Shown: positions 15,956-24,596 of the stretch, one piece after another
Position numbering within the stretch: the first letter of the stretch is position 1
Layout: the number at the start of each line of letters is the position of its first letter
Assembly: GCF_004331735.1 (NCBI RefSeq)
Contig: NZ_SJSO01000001.1
Location: forward strand, 186,001 to 250,000
Direction: 5' to 3'
Length of the DNA: 64,000 bases
DNA from: Pedobacter psychrodurus
GTDB lineage: Bacteria > Bacteroidota > Bacteroidia > Sphingobacteriales > Sphingobacteriaceae
Notes under the pieces: model-generated
Seen by the model: only the letters and a program-made list of their open reading frames with translations
Databases searched by the model: none
What the model was told of the DNA's origin: nothing
Translations under genes and position numbers: made by a program

Positions 15956-18676
15956 ATGGAACTTCAACTCCGCTATCAGGCAAAATCTTCCCTTCCCATC
16001 TGGGGCGCTTATTTACCAGGCAGCCCAGCCAATTGGTTTGCAGAAATGGCCAACTGGTCTGTAGATTTTTTATCCATCAGGGCCTATCTCGTGCCCGAAA
16101 GTAAGGCACAGAACAACTGTGTAGGGTTGTTTGTGGTTTTTGGAGCCGCTATTCCGAAAAGCGATCAGATCAGATATCCTTATGCCCGGGTAACCGAGGG
16201 CTTTTTCATTCCTTTACATGCCAAACTTTTTCCCGAACTGCTCCATACCGAATTAAGCGCCTCAAAACTTTGGGATACGCAGTTTTTTCATCCCAATATA
16301 GGCCTCGTAGGCTTCGAACAACAGGATAGCTACGCATTGGCAGACCTGATTGAAACACCAGAAACAGTAGAAAACAGCTGGCTCCATAATTTACCTTTGG
16401 CACCTAATCTGCCTCAACTCCATTCGGTGATGATCGAACCATTGATGCCTACCGATGCCATTGATGATTTAAAAGCGTTGATTAATACACAGCCGTTATC
16501 CGATATCCCTAAAACAGAAGAAGATAAACAGCCTAACAATAAGTGGAGCAGCATTTTAAAACCTTTAAGCACCTTCGGGCTTTGGGTATTGTTAGGCTTT
16601 GCTTTTATCGGTAAATTTCTGCTCCAAATCATTGCCTTTCTATTTCCTAAACAGGCGGCTTCCATAGCAAATGCACAAGCCCCCAGCTTTCTACAACAAT
16701 TAGATACCTGGATCAATCAAAAAATGGCCTCCATCGAAAAACAGCGAGATAGCGAACTCAATAGATTGGTAAAGCTATTTGATAAAGATAAAGATGCCGC
16801 TTTACAGTATGCCATCCCGTTAAATAGTGCGTACTTAAACCGCGGCACTGCGGCACCATCGGGCAAATTGAGCAGGAGAAGCCTGAACCTGAATTTTAAG
16901 AACTTTGGCAACGGAATAGCTGCCGATGTTTGGGATTTAGGCAGCTACAGGTGGGAACTTCAGCAACGTTATGAAAAAACGGCTACACAGGCCATACTAG
17001 CTGGCGATTTTAAAAAGGCAGCCTATGTTTATGCCCACCTCCTGGGCGATCTTGGCAGGGCAGCAAGAACCTTACATGAAGGCAAACATTATCGCGAAGC
17101 TGCGGCAATTTATAAAGACCACCTGAATAATAAAAATCTGGCTGCCGATTGTCTAGAAAAAGGTGGACTTTTAAACGAAGCCATAGATTTATATGTAGAC
17201 TTGGCCAACTACGAGAAAGTTGGCGATCTATATAGGCAAATGGGGCAACAGCAACAGGCGTTAAAATATTTTGAAGATGTAGTGCAGCAGGCCTTGGGCG
17301 CCAGAGATTACTTAAAGGCTGCAAGTATGATCGAACTTAAAATTGGCGATCTAAAAAGAGGTGAAGAAATGTTACTTAGCGGCTGGCACAACAACAATCA
17401 GGCAGAACAATGTTTAAAACGTTATTTCGAAATTACCGTACAAAACGGAATGTCTTTAAATAAAACGGTCGGCATTTTTTACACCGAGCAACTAAGCAGG
17501 GGCAAAGATACTGGTTTTTTAAGGGTACTTGCCGATATTGCCGAACACAATGAAGATGAAAGCCTTAAGGAAACAGCTCTAAACATTTGTTACGAAATTG
17601 TAAGCCGGCAAACTGCAGCTGGCGATTTTAGTGCTTTAAAAATGATGGATCGGTTTATCAGCCAGGATCCAATGATTGTGCAGGATATAAACCGTTATGC
17701 GATTAACCATTATAAAGAGATTAAACAGCAGCAGGCAGGTTATTATATTCAACTGGACCGTGAAATAAAGTGGGTTGATTTCTGTAGTTTCCACGATCAG
17801 TTGATCGGCATTGGTATCAAAAATGAAACCATGCAGTTGCTCCGCATGAAGTGGGAAGATTGTATGGATTATTTATACCTATTTAAAGCCGATATTGGCG
17901 AACATTATACTTTAACAGCCGACTCAGGCATATCAAGCCGCATTTTAATCAGTGGAGATGCTGTTCCAAATCAATACCGCAAATTGCCGGAAACCCACGA
18001 TTTCGAAAGGGAAATAGATCTTCATCAAGTAAGTTGGCTGGGGCCGAACAAGATTGGAGCCATTGAGCCGACAGATCAAAAAAAAATATCTGTTCTTTTA
18101 ACACATGGCGAAGACATTCGGTTAAACAGCTATACGGTATTAGGGGAGCCCCTAACTTCTGTTATTTGTACCTGGGATAAATCGTCGATTGATGCCTATC
18201 AGATTTTTTCAAACAAAAACAAGATGTACTGGCGCAAAGATCACCTCTACTTCACCGGAAGTGATATGTTGCTGCGTACAGCTGATACCGGAATGCTCGA
18301 AATGTTATTTGTCGAATCGCCCGTTATCAACTTTTCGGTAAGCAGTGTGCATACTGCACTAAAAATAGCAGTATTAACAAACGATGGCTGCCTGGTTGTT
18401 AGCCCTACGCTAAAAGAAATGCCTATCAGTATCCCGATTTTCGCGGCAGACTTAAGCGCGCATTGTATACAGATACTTCCCGACAATCACCTTGTTGTAG
18501 CCAATAACGTAAAAGCACAGGTATACGATATCAGCGGCAAAAAAGCCCAGTTATTATTCGAGGTGATCACAGATCATGATATTGTCCGCATTTTTAATGT
18601 TCCTAAACGGCATCATTTTGGTTTACTAGAGGCCGATAACCGCATTTCGGTACACATTATCGATAAAGAAGAATAA
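15956..18676 (+). CDS. Large bpX/TPR-like membrane-anchored protein with C-terminal propeller-like region
   Basis: A 906-aa protein starting 1 bp after the previous stop. The N-terminal domain (about 1-150) has IWGAYLPGSPANWFAEMANW, typical of a bpX domain. A hydrophobic segment at about 203-225 (WVLLGFAFIGKFLLQIIAFLF) probably anchors it in the inner membrane. Residues about 345-480 are TPR-like helical repeats (AAIYKDHL, AIDLYVDL, ALKYFEDV). The last 300 residues are beta-rich and repetitive, consistent with a second beta-propeller. It would tie the MoxR-vWA complex to the membrane and offer protein-binding surfaces. Domain limits are estimates. Confidence 0.75.
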   Translation: MELQLRYQAKSSLPIWGAYLPGSPANWFAEMANWSVDFLSIRAYLVPESKAQNNCVGLFVVFGAAIPKSDQIRYPYARVTEGFFIPLHAKLFPELLHTELSASKLWDTQFFHPNIGLVGFEQQDSYALADLIETPETVENSWLHNLPLAPNLPQLHSVMIEPLMPTDAIDDLKALINTQPLSDIPKTEEDKQPNNKWSSILKPLSTFGLWVLLGFAFIGKFLLQIIAFLFPKQAASIANAQAPSFLQQLDTWINQKMASIEKQRDSELNRLVKLFDKDKDAALQYAIPLNSAYLNRGTAAPSGKLSRRSLNLNFKNFGNGIAADVWDLGSYRWELQQRYEKTATQAILAGDFKKAAYVYAHLLGDLGRAARTLHEGKHYREAAAIYKDHLNNKNLAADCLEKGGLLNEAIDLYVDLANYEKVGDLYRQMGQQQQALKYFEDVVQQALGARDYLKAASMIELKIGDLKRGEEMLLSGWHNNNQAEQCLKRYFEITVQNGMSLNKTVGIFYTEQLSRGKDTGFLRVLADIAEHNEDESLKETALNICYEIVSRQTAAGDFSALKMMDRFISQDPMIVQDINRYAINHYKEIKQQQAGYYIQLDREIKWVDFCSFHDQLIGIGIKNETMQLLRMKWEDCMDYLYLFKADIGEHYTLTADSGISSRILISGDAVPNQYRKLPETHDFEREIDLHQVSWLGPNKIGAIEPTDQKKISVLLTHGEDIRLNSYTVLGEPLTSVICTWDKSSIDAYQIFSNKNKMYWRKDHLYFTGSDMLLRTADTGMLEMLFVESPVINFSVSSVHTALKIAVLTNDGCLVVSPTLKEMPISIPIFAADLSAHCIQILPDNHLVVANNVKAQVYDISGKKAQLLFEVITDHDIVRIFNVPKRHHFGLLEADNRISVHIIDKEE

Positions 18677-18730
18677 TGGAAAAGGGCGTAATTTTAGGCC
18701 AAATGCCTTGGCTGTTTCAATCATCCGCGT

Positions 18731-19165
18731 TCTTTTTAACCACAAAGGGCACAAAGTGAAGGCACAAAGGTCGCAGAGAGCAGGGCACAAAGGTCATAGA
18801 GCTGCGTTGCGCATTACATGAAAGTTCCATATAGAACGATCGTCATCTCGACCCTAGTGGAGAGATCTTTGTACTAAACAGACTGGTTCATTCATTTACT
18901 GCCCATACCATATCAGAAATGTAAGAAAATATAAAACCCTTGAGCTTATATGATCGTTCTATGTTTTATATGGTTCAATAGAATATCCCTTAACTACACT
19001 CAGGATAATGAACGTTTGAAATGACGCGTTAATCGACTAACTACTAAAACCCCATCATCCATCTTACATCCTCCATCATCAAATACCTTTCAATGACCCT
19101 CTGCATGACCACCACGCGCGTATGCATTAATCGACTCACGACTTTGAACTCCCGACTCCCGACTC
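18731..19165. repeat. Cluster of decayed dispersed repeats in a 554-bp gap
   Basis: Between 18677 and 19230 no gene is supported. The stretch holds TTTTTAACCACAAAGGGCACAAAG with further ACAAAGG iterations (18737-18800), a GTCATCTCGACC ... GGAGAGATCT element (18842-18870), a CCCTTAACTACACTCAGGATAATGA element (18988-19012), CATCATCC/CCTCCATCATC phrases, and GACTCCCGACTC (19150-19165). The same phrases recur near 10.9, 24.0 and 26.2-26.7 kb, so these are members of dispersed non-coding repeat families. Confidence 0.55.
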
Positions 19166-19230
19166 AAAAACTCGGCTCAATCTTTGCTCCTCCCCAAGCT
19201 TAAATTTTATAAAGACACCCCATTTAGATC

Positions 19231-19782
19231 ATGAACAAATTACAAGCCCTATCCCCAAAACCATTAACCGCTATTTTAATCTTGCTTAGTCTTTTCCTCT
19301 CAGCCTGTTCCGAAACACCAGAACGTTTCTTCGATATTGCCATTCTCAACACCAATATGATTAACGATTTTGCCAGCGCCGATCTGGCCCGCCATCTAAA
19401 CGATGAAACCAAAGAATATCCCGATATCCCATCCAGTAAAAAGAAAGGCAACGAAGCCACCACCAACCTCAATAATAAAATTTTATACCTCGAGCAATCG
19501 CTCGAAAAGGTGAAAAAACTCTCTGCTTCTGGCGATAAAGAAAAAGAAATTAAAGCCCTTTCGCAGCAATTATACGAACTGGTAATCCCCGTATATAAAA
19601 ACGAATACCTGGCTTATGCCAAACTGTGCGATAGCAAGGGCAGCCAAAGCGCCAAAGATGAAATTATTAACAGCATCGACCAGAAATATGGCGCCCGTTT
19701 TGAACAAAATTTTAATGCGCTAATGGAAAAAGGCAAGGCCTACGCCCATCAAAACAATATCCAGGTAAACTGGGGCAAATAA
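19231..19782 (+). CDS. Lipoprotein, unknown function
   Basis: A 183-aa protein. The N-terminus is a lipoprotein signal: a hydrophobic run, then SLFLSACSE, with the Cys near residue 26 as lipidation site. The mature part is helical and charged (LYLEQSLEKVKKLSASGDKEKE) and ends with KAYAHQNNIQVNWGK. There is no enzyme motif. It stands alone, separated from the MoxR operon by a repeat-rich gap. Probably envelope-attached; I cannot assign a role. Confidence 0.8.
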   Translation: MNKLQALSPKPLTAILILLSLFLSACSETPERFFDIAILNTNMINDFASADLARHLNDETKEYPDIPSSKKKGNEATTNLNNKILYLEQSLEKVKKLSASGDKEKEIKALSQQLYELVIPVYKNEYLAYAKLCDSKGSQSAKDEIINSIDQKYGARFEQNFNALMEKGKAYAHQNNIQVNWGK

Positions 19783-19933
19783 AAATAAAACAAGGAATGG
19801 TTTAACTCAGGTGTAATACATTTGGGTTAAACCTCTAATAGACGCCAAATACACTTTATAGGGCAATAATAAGTTAAACTTATTGCTGGGCTAATTCGCC
19901 TTTAGAAAAATCGGCAATATGATCATCAGTCTT

Positions 19934-20902
19934 TTACTCCAGCACGCTAACTTTTCTCTTCATCCTACTTACCCCATAACCGCAAAGGCTTACAAAAATA
20001 GCGGCATATAAAAACCATACTAAACGTGTAAGTATATACCTGTAATTAGAAGTATGCCTAGCTAAAATCATGTTTGAAAGAGGCTTTAACGTTCTGGCAG
20101 TATCTGTAGGGTATACACCATTCAAGGTAAAATACTCATGGTTGCTTCCATAACCTTTATACCATACTTTGCCTAAGGAGTATTTCGTAAGTGTATCGGG
20201 TATAGTAATTTTTCTTTGTTGTTGTAACGTTTTAATATCTAAAGGTATGATGGTCACACCAGCCTTTTGTTCGCCTTCTTTTATTGGTTCATAATGGTCG
20301 CCATTCCAATACATGTGTTTCTCCCCTGCTTTAGGCATCCTAACTGCTGTAGACCAATTTTCCCAGACAATAAAAGAAATGCTGCCGATAGAGAGTAAAA
20401 GAATACATGAAATGACAATATAGGTATTGGGAAATAGTCTAGTTGTAGATTGACTGGTCTTAGGGCCTATCGTTTTATCTCCACCAGTTTTTTTAGTTAT
20501 TTTCTTTTTCTTAGCTGCATCCTCAAAGACACGTTCTTTTTCTTGATCGCTAAGTTCCTGCCATTCTTCATTTGGAGGAAAATCTATTAACCAGGCAAAA
20601 AGCTTAACAAGTTTATCATCTCTAATATTTCTTCCTTCTTTCGTTAAAAAACTTATTAAAGGTCTAAACCTATCTAAGTCAAACTTTTCAATATTTCTCA
20701 TTTGATCCTCATCTGTATCCGCAGGGCCAAATACAGATCGCATCAGATCTTTATCATTTTGTGCATTATTTTTTTGAAACATATCAATGCAGGCGGTTCT
20801 TAACCTTTCTCGTCCGAGAGGGGCTAAATTATCAGGAAGATTGCGGTTAATTTTCTTTATCCGGTAGAATTTTAATAGGTTTTTTTTATACTCCTCAAAC
20901 AT
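19934..20902 (-). CDS. Two-TM membrane protein, unknown
   Basis: A 322-aa protein. Residues 1-140 are soluble, charged and helical, with EEWQELSDQEKERVF and a Lys-rich KKKKITKKTGG just before the first membrane helix (about 157-178, IVISCILLLSIGSISFIVW). An extracytoplasmic domain of about 110 residues follows (MYWNGDHYEPIKEGEQ), then a second helix near 290-312 and a basic tail. Positive residues flanking the helices place both ends in the cytoplasm. No family was recognised. It is a monocistronic gene opposite to its neighbours. Confidence 0.75.
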   Translation of the reverse strand: MFEEYKKNLLKFYRIKKINRNLPDNLAPLGRERLRTACIDMFQKNNAQNDKDLMRSVFGPADTDEDQMRNIEKFDLDRFRPLISFLTKEGRNIRDDKLVKLFAWLIDFPPNEEWQELSDQEKERVFEDAAKKKKITKKTGGDKTIGPKTSQSTTRLFPNTYIVISCILLLSIGSISFIVWENWSTAVRMPKAGEKHMYWNGDHYEPIKEGEQKAGVTIIPLDIKTLQQQRKITIPDTLTKYSLGKVWYKGYGSNHEYFTLNGVYPTDTARTLKPLSNMILARHTSNYRYILTRLVWFLYAAIFVSLCGYGVSRMKRKVSVLE

Positions 20903-21123
20903 CTCTTTAAAATTTTAGCGTAAAAATAAGGCGGAATAAGTGGAATATTTACGGTTTTCCGGAATCTAAGCGGAAACAAGGGAAACATCGGAATGTATTG
21001 ATAACTAATCTTTTGACTCACCCCATATTTGTATCGTTGATCAGCACAGGCGGCGATTCATTATCAAAGCTAATTTAAAAAACTGATTAATAAAAGAGTA
21101 GAAATCGCGGTAGTTAGTAGCCG

Positions 21124-21218
21124 GTTTGGGAAGCAGTTATTGGCTCCTGCGACAGACACTCACCACTTCCCAAAAATTTTCAGAAGGCCTTCTGATTTAC
21201 AGTTGTAGCATCCCCCAC
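21124..21218. other. Strongly structured non-coding stretch (possible leader RNA or small RNA)
   Basis: TTTGGGAAG (21125-21133) is repeated inverted as CTTCCCAAA (21166-21174). It is followed by a 16-bp perfect palindrome TCAGAAGGCCTTCTGA (21180-21195), then a short CCCC/GGGG pairing around 21210-21230. The remaining bases between 20903 and 21268 show no coding frame I trust. It could be the leader of the small secreted gene at 21269 or an independent RNA. Confidence 0.35.
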
Positions 21219-21268
21219 GAAAGGTCGCGGGGAACTATTGAGTTAATCATTTCTAAAATTTTTGAATC

Positions 21269-21454
21269 ATGTTTATTCCATTATTTATTGCTATCCTATT
21301 GGGATTGGCAACGCCTACAAATACAAACCATTCTGCATCTTGTGGCGGAACAACAACAGTAAACACTGCTGATACTGATCCTACCGATCCAGGCGACACC
21401 CCTCCGGGCGACGATACTGGTGGTGAAGGTGGCCAGATCAAAATACCAAAATAA
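21269..21454 (+). CDS. Small secreted Thr/Asp/Gly/Pro-rich protein (61 aa)
   Basis: A 61-aa protein. A hydrophobic N-terminus (MFIPLFIAILLGLA) is followed by a low-complexity tail rich in Thr, Asp, Pro and Gly (TDPTDPGDTPPGDDTGGEGG) ending KIPK. A near-ideal intrinsic terminator begins 10 bp after the stop, which supports a real transcription unit. A single Cys near residue 25 could be a lipidation site but the lipobox is poor. Function unknown. Confidence 0.55.
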   Translation: MFIPLFIAILLGLATPTNTNHSASCGGTTTVNTADTDPTDPGDTPPGDDTGGEGGQIKIPK

Positions 21455-21463
21455 TAACAGCAT

Positions 21464-21497
21464 AATAAGGCGGCACATTGCCGCCTTATTTTTTATT
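21464..21497 (+). terminator. Intrinsic terminator of the small secreted gene
   Basis: AATAAGGCGGCA pairs perfectly with TGCCGCCTTATT over a CAT loop (12-bp stem), then TTTTATTTT. It is located just after the stop at 21454. Confidence 0.88.
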
Positions 21498-21582
21498 TTA
21501 ATATGCTAAAATATTCAGCCAATTGGCGCTTAATAATTTTAAAAACAGCGCAATAGGTGCTTTCCAAAGTAAATTTCTTTAA

Positions 21583-21600
21583 TTTAGATTAAAATCTAAA
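21583..21600. promoter_or_regulatory. 18-bp perfect palindrome touching the kinase start codon
   Basis: TTTAGATTAAAATCTAAA ends two bases before the GTG start at 21603. It could be an operator or an mRNA hairpin that hides the start. Confidence 0.45.
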
Positions 21601-21602
21601 AA

Positions 21603-23276
21603 GTGAAGCGCCTCAATATTACCATCATCTCCATTCTGCTCCTGTTCTCTTGCTCGGAGAAAAGCCCTAAGGTGAAAGTCGAAACAAAAGAAAATAACCC
21701 GATTTACGATAAGGCATTTCAATACTCAGAGGAGCTGAAAACCGATAGTGCCTTCTTCTATTTCGATAAAGCGAAAGACCTCTTTCTTCAGCAGAAAGAT
21801 AGTTTGGGTGTTGCCAAATGCCTTTTAAATATGGCCATGATCTCAACCAATAATGGCGATTATTTTGGTGGACAAGAGTTATCAGTCAATGCCTCCCCAT
21901 ATTTTGACAAAAGGATATCAAAGCAGCACATCTTTATCAAGGCGAACCTCAATAACCTCGGCCTTGCTTCCGAAAATTTAAAAGACTACGGTCAGGCCAT
22001 TGTATTTTATACGGAAGCTTTAAATTACACTACAGGTGTTAATGCAGAAGCCGTTCTCAAAAATAATATCGCCAATATCTACAGAAAAAGAAAAGCTTAT
22101 CAAAAAGCAATAGCCATCTATCAAAGCATCTTAAACCAATCAATCGACAGTGAAACATTTGCAAGGATATTATCCAACCTTGCTCTAACAAAATGGCTTC
22201 AAAACCCAAATTACAAAGCCGCCTCTGAGTTATTAAAAGCATTAGAATTAAGAAAAAAAAATAATCGCCTGCTAGAGCTTAATGCTAGTTATGCCCATCT
22301 TGCCGATTATTATACCAATAGCAAACCCGATTCCGCTTTATTCTATGCAAATAAGAGATATCAGGTTGCTCAGGTGATCAACCGGGTTGACGACCGATTG
22401 GAGGGCTTGCAAAAACTGATCAGGATTAGTCCGCCTTCTGCAACCAAACAATATTTTCAAAGCTATCAAAATCTTAGCGATAGCATACAAACTGTACGTA
22501 GCGCTGCCAAGAATCAATTTGCAGTGATCCGTTATAATTCAGAAAAGAACAAAGCCGATTTTCTAAAAGCCCAGGCAGAGAATATTGAAAAACAAAAAGA
22601 TATACTGGTAAGAAATATTGGAATCTCTACTTTGATCCTGTGTTTGCTATTGGGTTATTTCCTATATCGGAAACGGAAAAAAAGCCTGCAACAGGAAAAG
22701 GAGATAGAAGTTAAACAAACAGAGCTCAAATACGTGAAAAAAATTCACGACCGTGTGGCCAATCGGGTATACCAGGTGATGTCGGAAGTAGAGAACACAA
22801 CCGAAATAGATAAGAACGATCTGGCCGACAAACTTGATGTGATCTATAAAATATCGAGAGATCTTTCTTACGACAATAAAGAGATCAATAACGAAGAAAG
22901 CTTTTCGATTGAACTGTCGAAAATGTTATACGCTTACGCCTCCGCGAAAACTAATATAGCGGTTGAAGGTGGTGGCGAAAAACTTTGGGAAGCTATTAAA
23001 GATGATACTAAAGCTGAAGTGTTTTGCATTTTGCAGGAACTGATGACCAATATGAAAAAACATAGTGGGGCAGATATTGTTACCTTAAATTTTAAACGCG
23101 AAAATGATAGAATAACTGTTTTATATGTAGATAATGGAAAGGGAATGGAGGTTTTAACACCTAAAAATGGATTACGGAATACGGAAACCCGTATAGAAAG
23201 TATTTCGGGCCATATTACTTTTGATACCAAGCCTGATGAAGGGCTTTGTGTTGAATTTTCATTTCCAACCTTATAA
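21603..23276 (+). CDS. TPR-containing sensor histidine kinase (lipoprotein-type N-terminus)
   Basis: A 557-aa protein with a GTG start; this start is needed to include the signal ILLLFSCSE, whose Cys at about residue 17 looks like a lipobox or signal cleavage site. Residues about 30-320 are TPR-like repeats (AIVFYTEALNY, KAIAIYQSIL). A membrane helix lies at about 333-352 (NIGISTLILCLLLGYFLYRKR). A coiled-coil/dimerisation region with KKIHDRVANRVYQVMSEVE follows, with His in the acceptor position. The HATPase domain is seen in LQELMTNMKKHSGA (N box) and VDNGKGM (G1). The response regulator follows 10 bp later. Confidence 0.88.
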   Translation: MKRLNITIISILLLFSCSEKSPKVKVETKENNPIYDKAFQYSEELKTDSAFFYFDKAKDLFLQQKDSLGVAKCLLNMAMISTNNGDYFGGQELSVNASPYFDKRISKQHIFIKANLNNLGLASENLKDYGQAIVFYTEALNYTTGVNAEAVLKNNIANIYRKRKAYQKAIAIYQSILNQSIDSETFARILSNLALTKWLQNPNYKAASELLKALELRKKNNRLLELNASYAHLADYYTNSKPDSALFYANKRYQVAQVINRVDDRLEGLQKLIRISPPSATKQYFQSYQNLSDSIQTVRSAAKNQFAVIRYNSEKNKADFLKAQAENIEKQKDILVRNIGISTLILCLLLGYFLYRKRKKSLQQEKEIEVKQTELKYVKKIHDRVANRVYQVMSEVENTTEIDKNDLADKLDVIYKISRDLSYDNKEINNEESFSIELSKMLYAYASAKTNIAVEGGGEKLWEAIKDDTKAEVFCILQELMTNMKKHSGADIVTLNFKRENDRITVLYVDNGKGMEVLTPKNGLRNTETRIESISGHITFDTKPDEGLCVEFSFPTL

Positions 23277-23286
23277 AAATATAAAT

Positions 23287-23952
23287 ATGTTCAAAAACGT
23301 ACTCATCGCCGAAGATCATGAAATTGTTAGTAAATCGCTCCGTAGTGCGCTTACAGATCTTGGCATCACCATAGCCGATAAAGATTATGTATTTTATTGT
23401 GATGATGCATTTACACGGGTACAAAAAGCACTGCGCGATGGCGACCCTTATGAACTGATCATTACCGACCTTTCTTTTGACGAAGACTACCCTAAACAAA
23501 AAATAGCAGGAGGCAGAGAACTGATCAAAGCTTTAAAAGAAATACAGCCCGATCTAAAAGTGCTGGTATTTTCAATAGAAAACAGGGCCTTAATTGCCAA
23601 TACACTATTTAAAGAATTAAATATCGATGCTTACGTACCTAAAGCCCGCCATGATGCAAAAGATCTTAAACTGGCTTTAGAAAGCATTTATAAAAACAAA
23701 AAATACCATTCGCCCAACCTGAGGCAAAAAGAAGAATACCTGCACGATTTTACGCCTTATGATAAAACAATTGTTTCGCTCATTTTAGATGGAAAAACCC
23801 AAAAAGAAATGTCGGGCATTTTAAAACAAAAAAAGATGGAACCATCCGGCTTGAGCAGCATCGAAAAACGCATAAATTATATTAAAACAGCGCTAAATAT
23901 TTCAAATAATGGTCAGTTAATTGCTTATTGCATCGCAAATAAGGTGATTTAG
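23287..23952 (+). CDS. NarL/LuxR-type response regulator
   Basis: A 221-aa protein. I start it at ATG 23287, where MFKNVLIAEDHE gives the canonical beginning of a receiver domain; a frame from 23221 would overlap the kinase. Acidic residues E9-D10 and the phosphoacceptor in LIITDLSFDED (about Asp59) are present. The C-terminal part (about 155-221) is a divergent helix-turn-helix of LuxR type (DKTIVSLILDGKTQKEMS, then IEKRINYIKTALNI). It works with the kinase just upstream. Targets are not visible in this window. Confidence 0.85.
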   Translation: MFKNVLIAEDHEIVSKSLRSALTDLGITIADKDYVFYCDDAFTRVQKALRDGDPYELIITDLSFDEDYPKQKIAGGRELIKALKEIQPDLKVLVFSIENRALIANTLFKELNIDAYVPKARHDAKDLKLALESIYKNKKYHSPNLRQKEEYLHDFTPYDKTIVSLILDGKTQKEMSGILKQKKMEPSGLSSIEKRINYIKTALNISNNGQLIAYCIANKVI

Positions 23953-23972
23953 CTGAACGGTAAGTCCTAAGC

Positions 23973-24062
23973 CTTCAGTCCATAGTCGGGAGTCGATTGA
24001 GCTAGGTTGTCCTCCCCTAAATTCGTCATTCTGAACTTGTTTCAGAATCTTCAATCTGTTCT
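23973..24062. repeat. Dispersed repeat relics between two genes
   Basis: The gap 23953-24251 holds AGTCGGGAGTCGATTGAG (inverse of the GACTCCCGACTC phrase at 19150) and CGTCATTCTGAACTTGTT, then TCAGAATCT, a short inverted-repeat element frequent in this phylum. No coding frame was supported. Confidence 0.45.
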
Positions 24063-24189
24063 TCTTGCGTTGCTGCATTCTCCTTGTTTTTGTCGCTGCG
24101 AACCTTATGTTTTAAAAAGCTAGCGTTTGACGTGGATAATTGCTACGATTACCAACCAAATGAACTAATGACCAATGAACTAATCTCGC

Positions 24190-24233
24190 TACGGTTTCCC
24201 GTAAGGATCAACCAAATTCCTCCCATACTTTTG
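24190..24233 (+). promoter_or_regulatory. Shared operator/promoter box, copy 1 (yegP)
   Basis: TACGG, TTTC, CCGTA (24190-24203) followed by AGG, then exactly 18 bases after GTAAGG, then ATACTTTTGA (24225-24234). TACTTTTG matches the Bacteroidetes -7 consensus TAnnTTTG. The same layout recurs at 26709 and 27133. The start codon follows 18 bp after the box. Confidence 0.65.
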
Positions 24234-24251
24234 AGCAGCTAAAAAATAACT

Positions 24252-24584
24252 ATGGGAAAATTTATCATTACCAAAAGAACAAACGGCCAGTACCAGTTTA
24301 ACCTCGAAGCCGCAAACGGAAAGGTTATCCTCACCAGCGAAGGCTATACCACAAAAGCAGGCTGTATAAAAGGTATTGAATCGGTAAAAACCAATGCATC
24401 AATTGATGCCAGGTACGACAGAAAAGTTGCCAAAAACGGAGCCTACTATTTTAATTTAAAAGCTGCCAATGGCGAAATTATCGGTACCAGCCAAATGTAT
24501 ACAACTGCTGATGCTAGAGACAACGGAATTGAATCTGTTAAAGTAAACGCACCTCATGCAACAGTAAAAGATGAAACCATTTAA
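24252..24584 (+). CDS. yegP: YegP family protein (DUF1508, two repeats)
   Basis: A 110-aa protein. Two DUF1508 repeats are plain: residues 1-50 (GKFIITKRTNGQYQFNLEAANGKVI) and 55-105 (DRKVAKNGAYYFNLKAANGE). Each has a xYYFNLKAANG core and ends with GIESVK plus TNA or VNA. This length and duplication are typical of YegP. The family is small, cytoplasmic and of unknown biochemical role, often linked to stress regulons. The promoter box upstream is shared with two other units nearby. A nuclease-like gene follows after 12 bp. Confidence 0.92.
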   Translation: MGKFIITKRTNGQYQFNLEAANGKVILTSEGYTTKAGCIKGIESVKTNASIDARYDRKVAKNGAYYFNLKAANGEIIGTSQMYTTADARDNGIESVKVNAPHATVKDETI

Positions 24585-24596
24585 TGTAAAAAAGAC

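Noticed and set aside
20945..21000. A fourth copy of the shared promoter box (TTTACGGTTTTCCGGAA)
   Set aside because: The left half matches but there is no TAnnTTTG at the required 18-bp distance and no gene at the right place.
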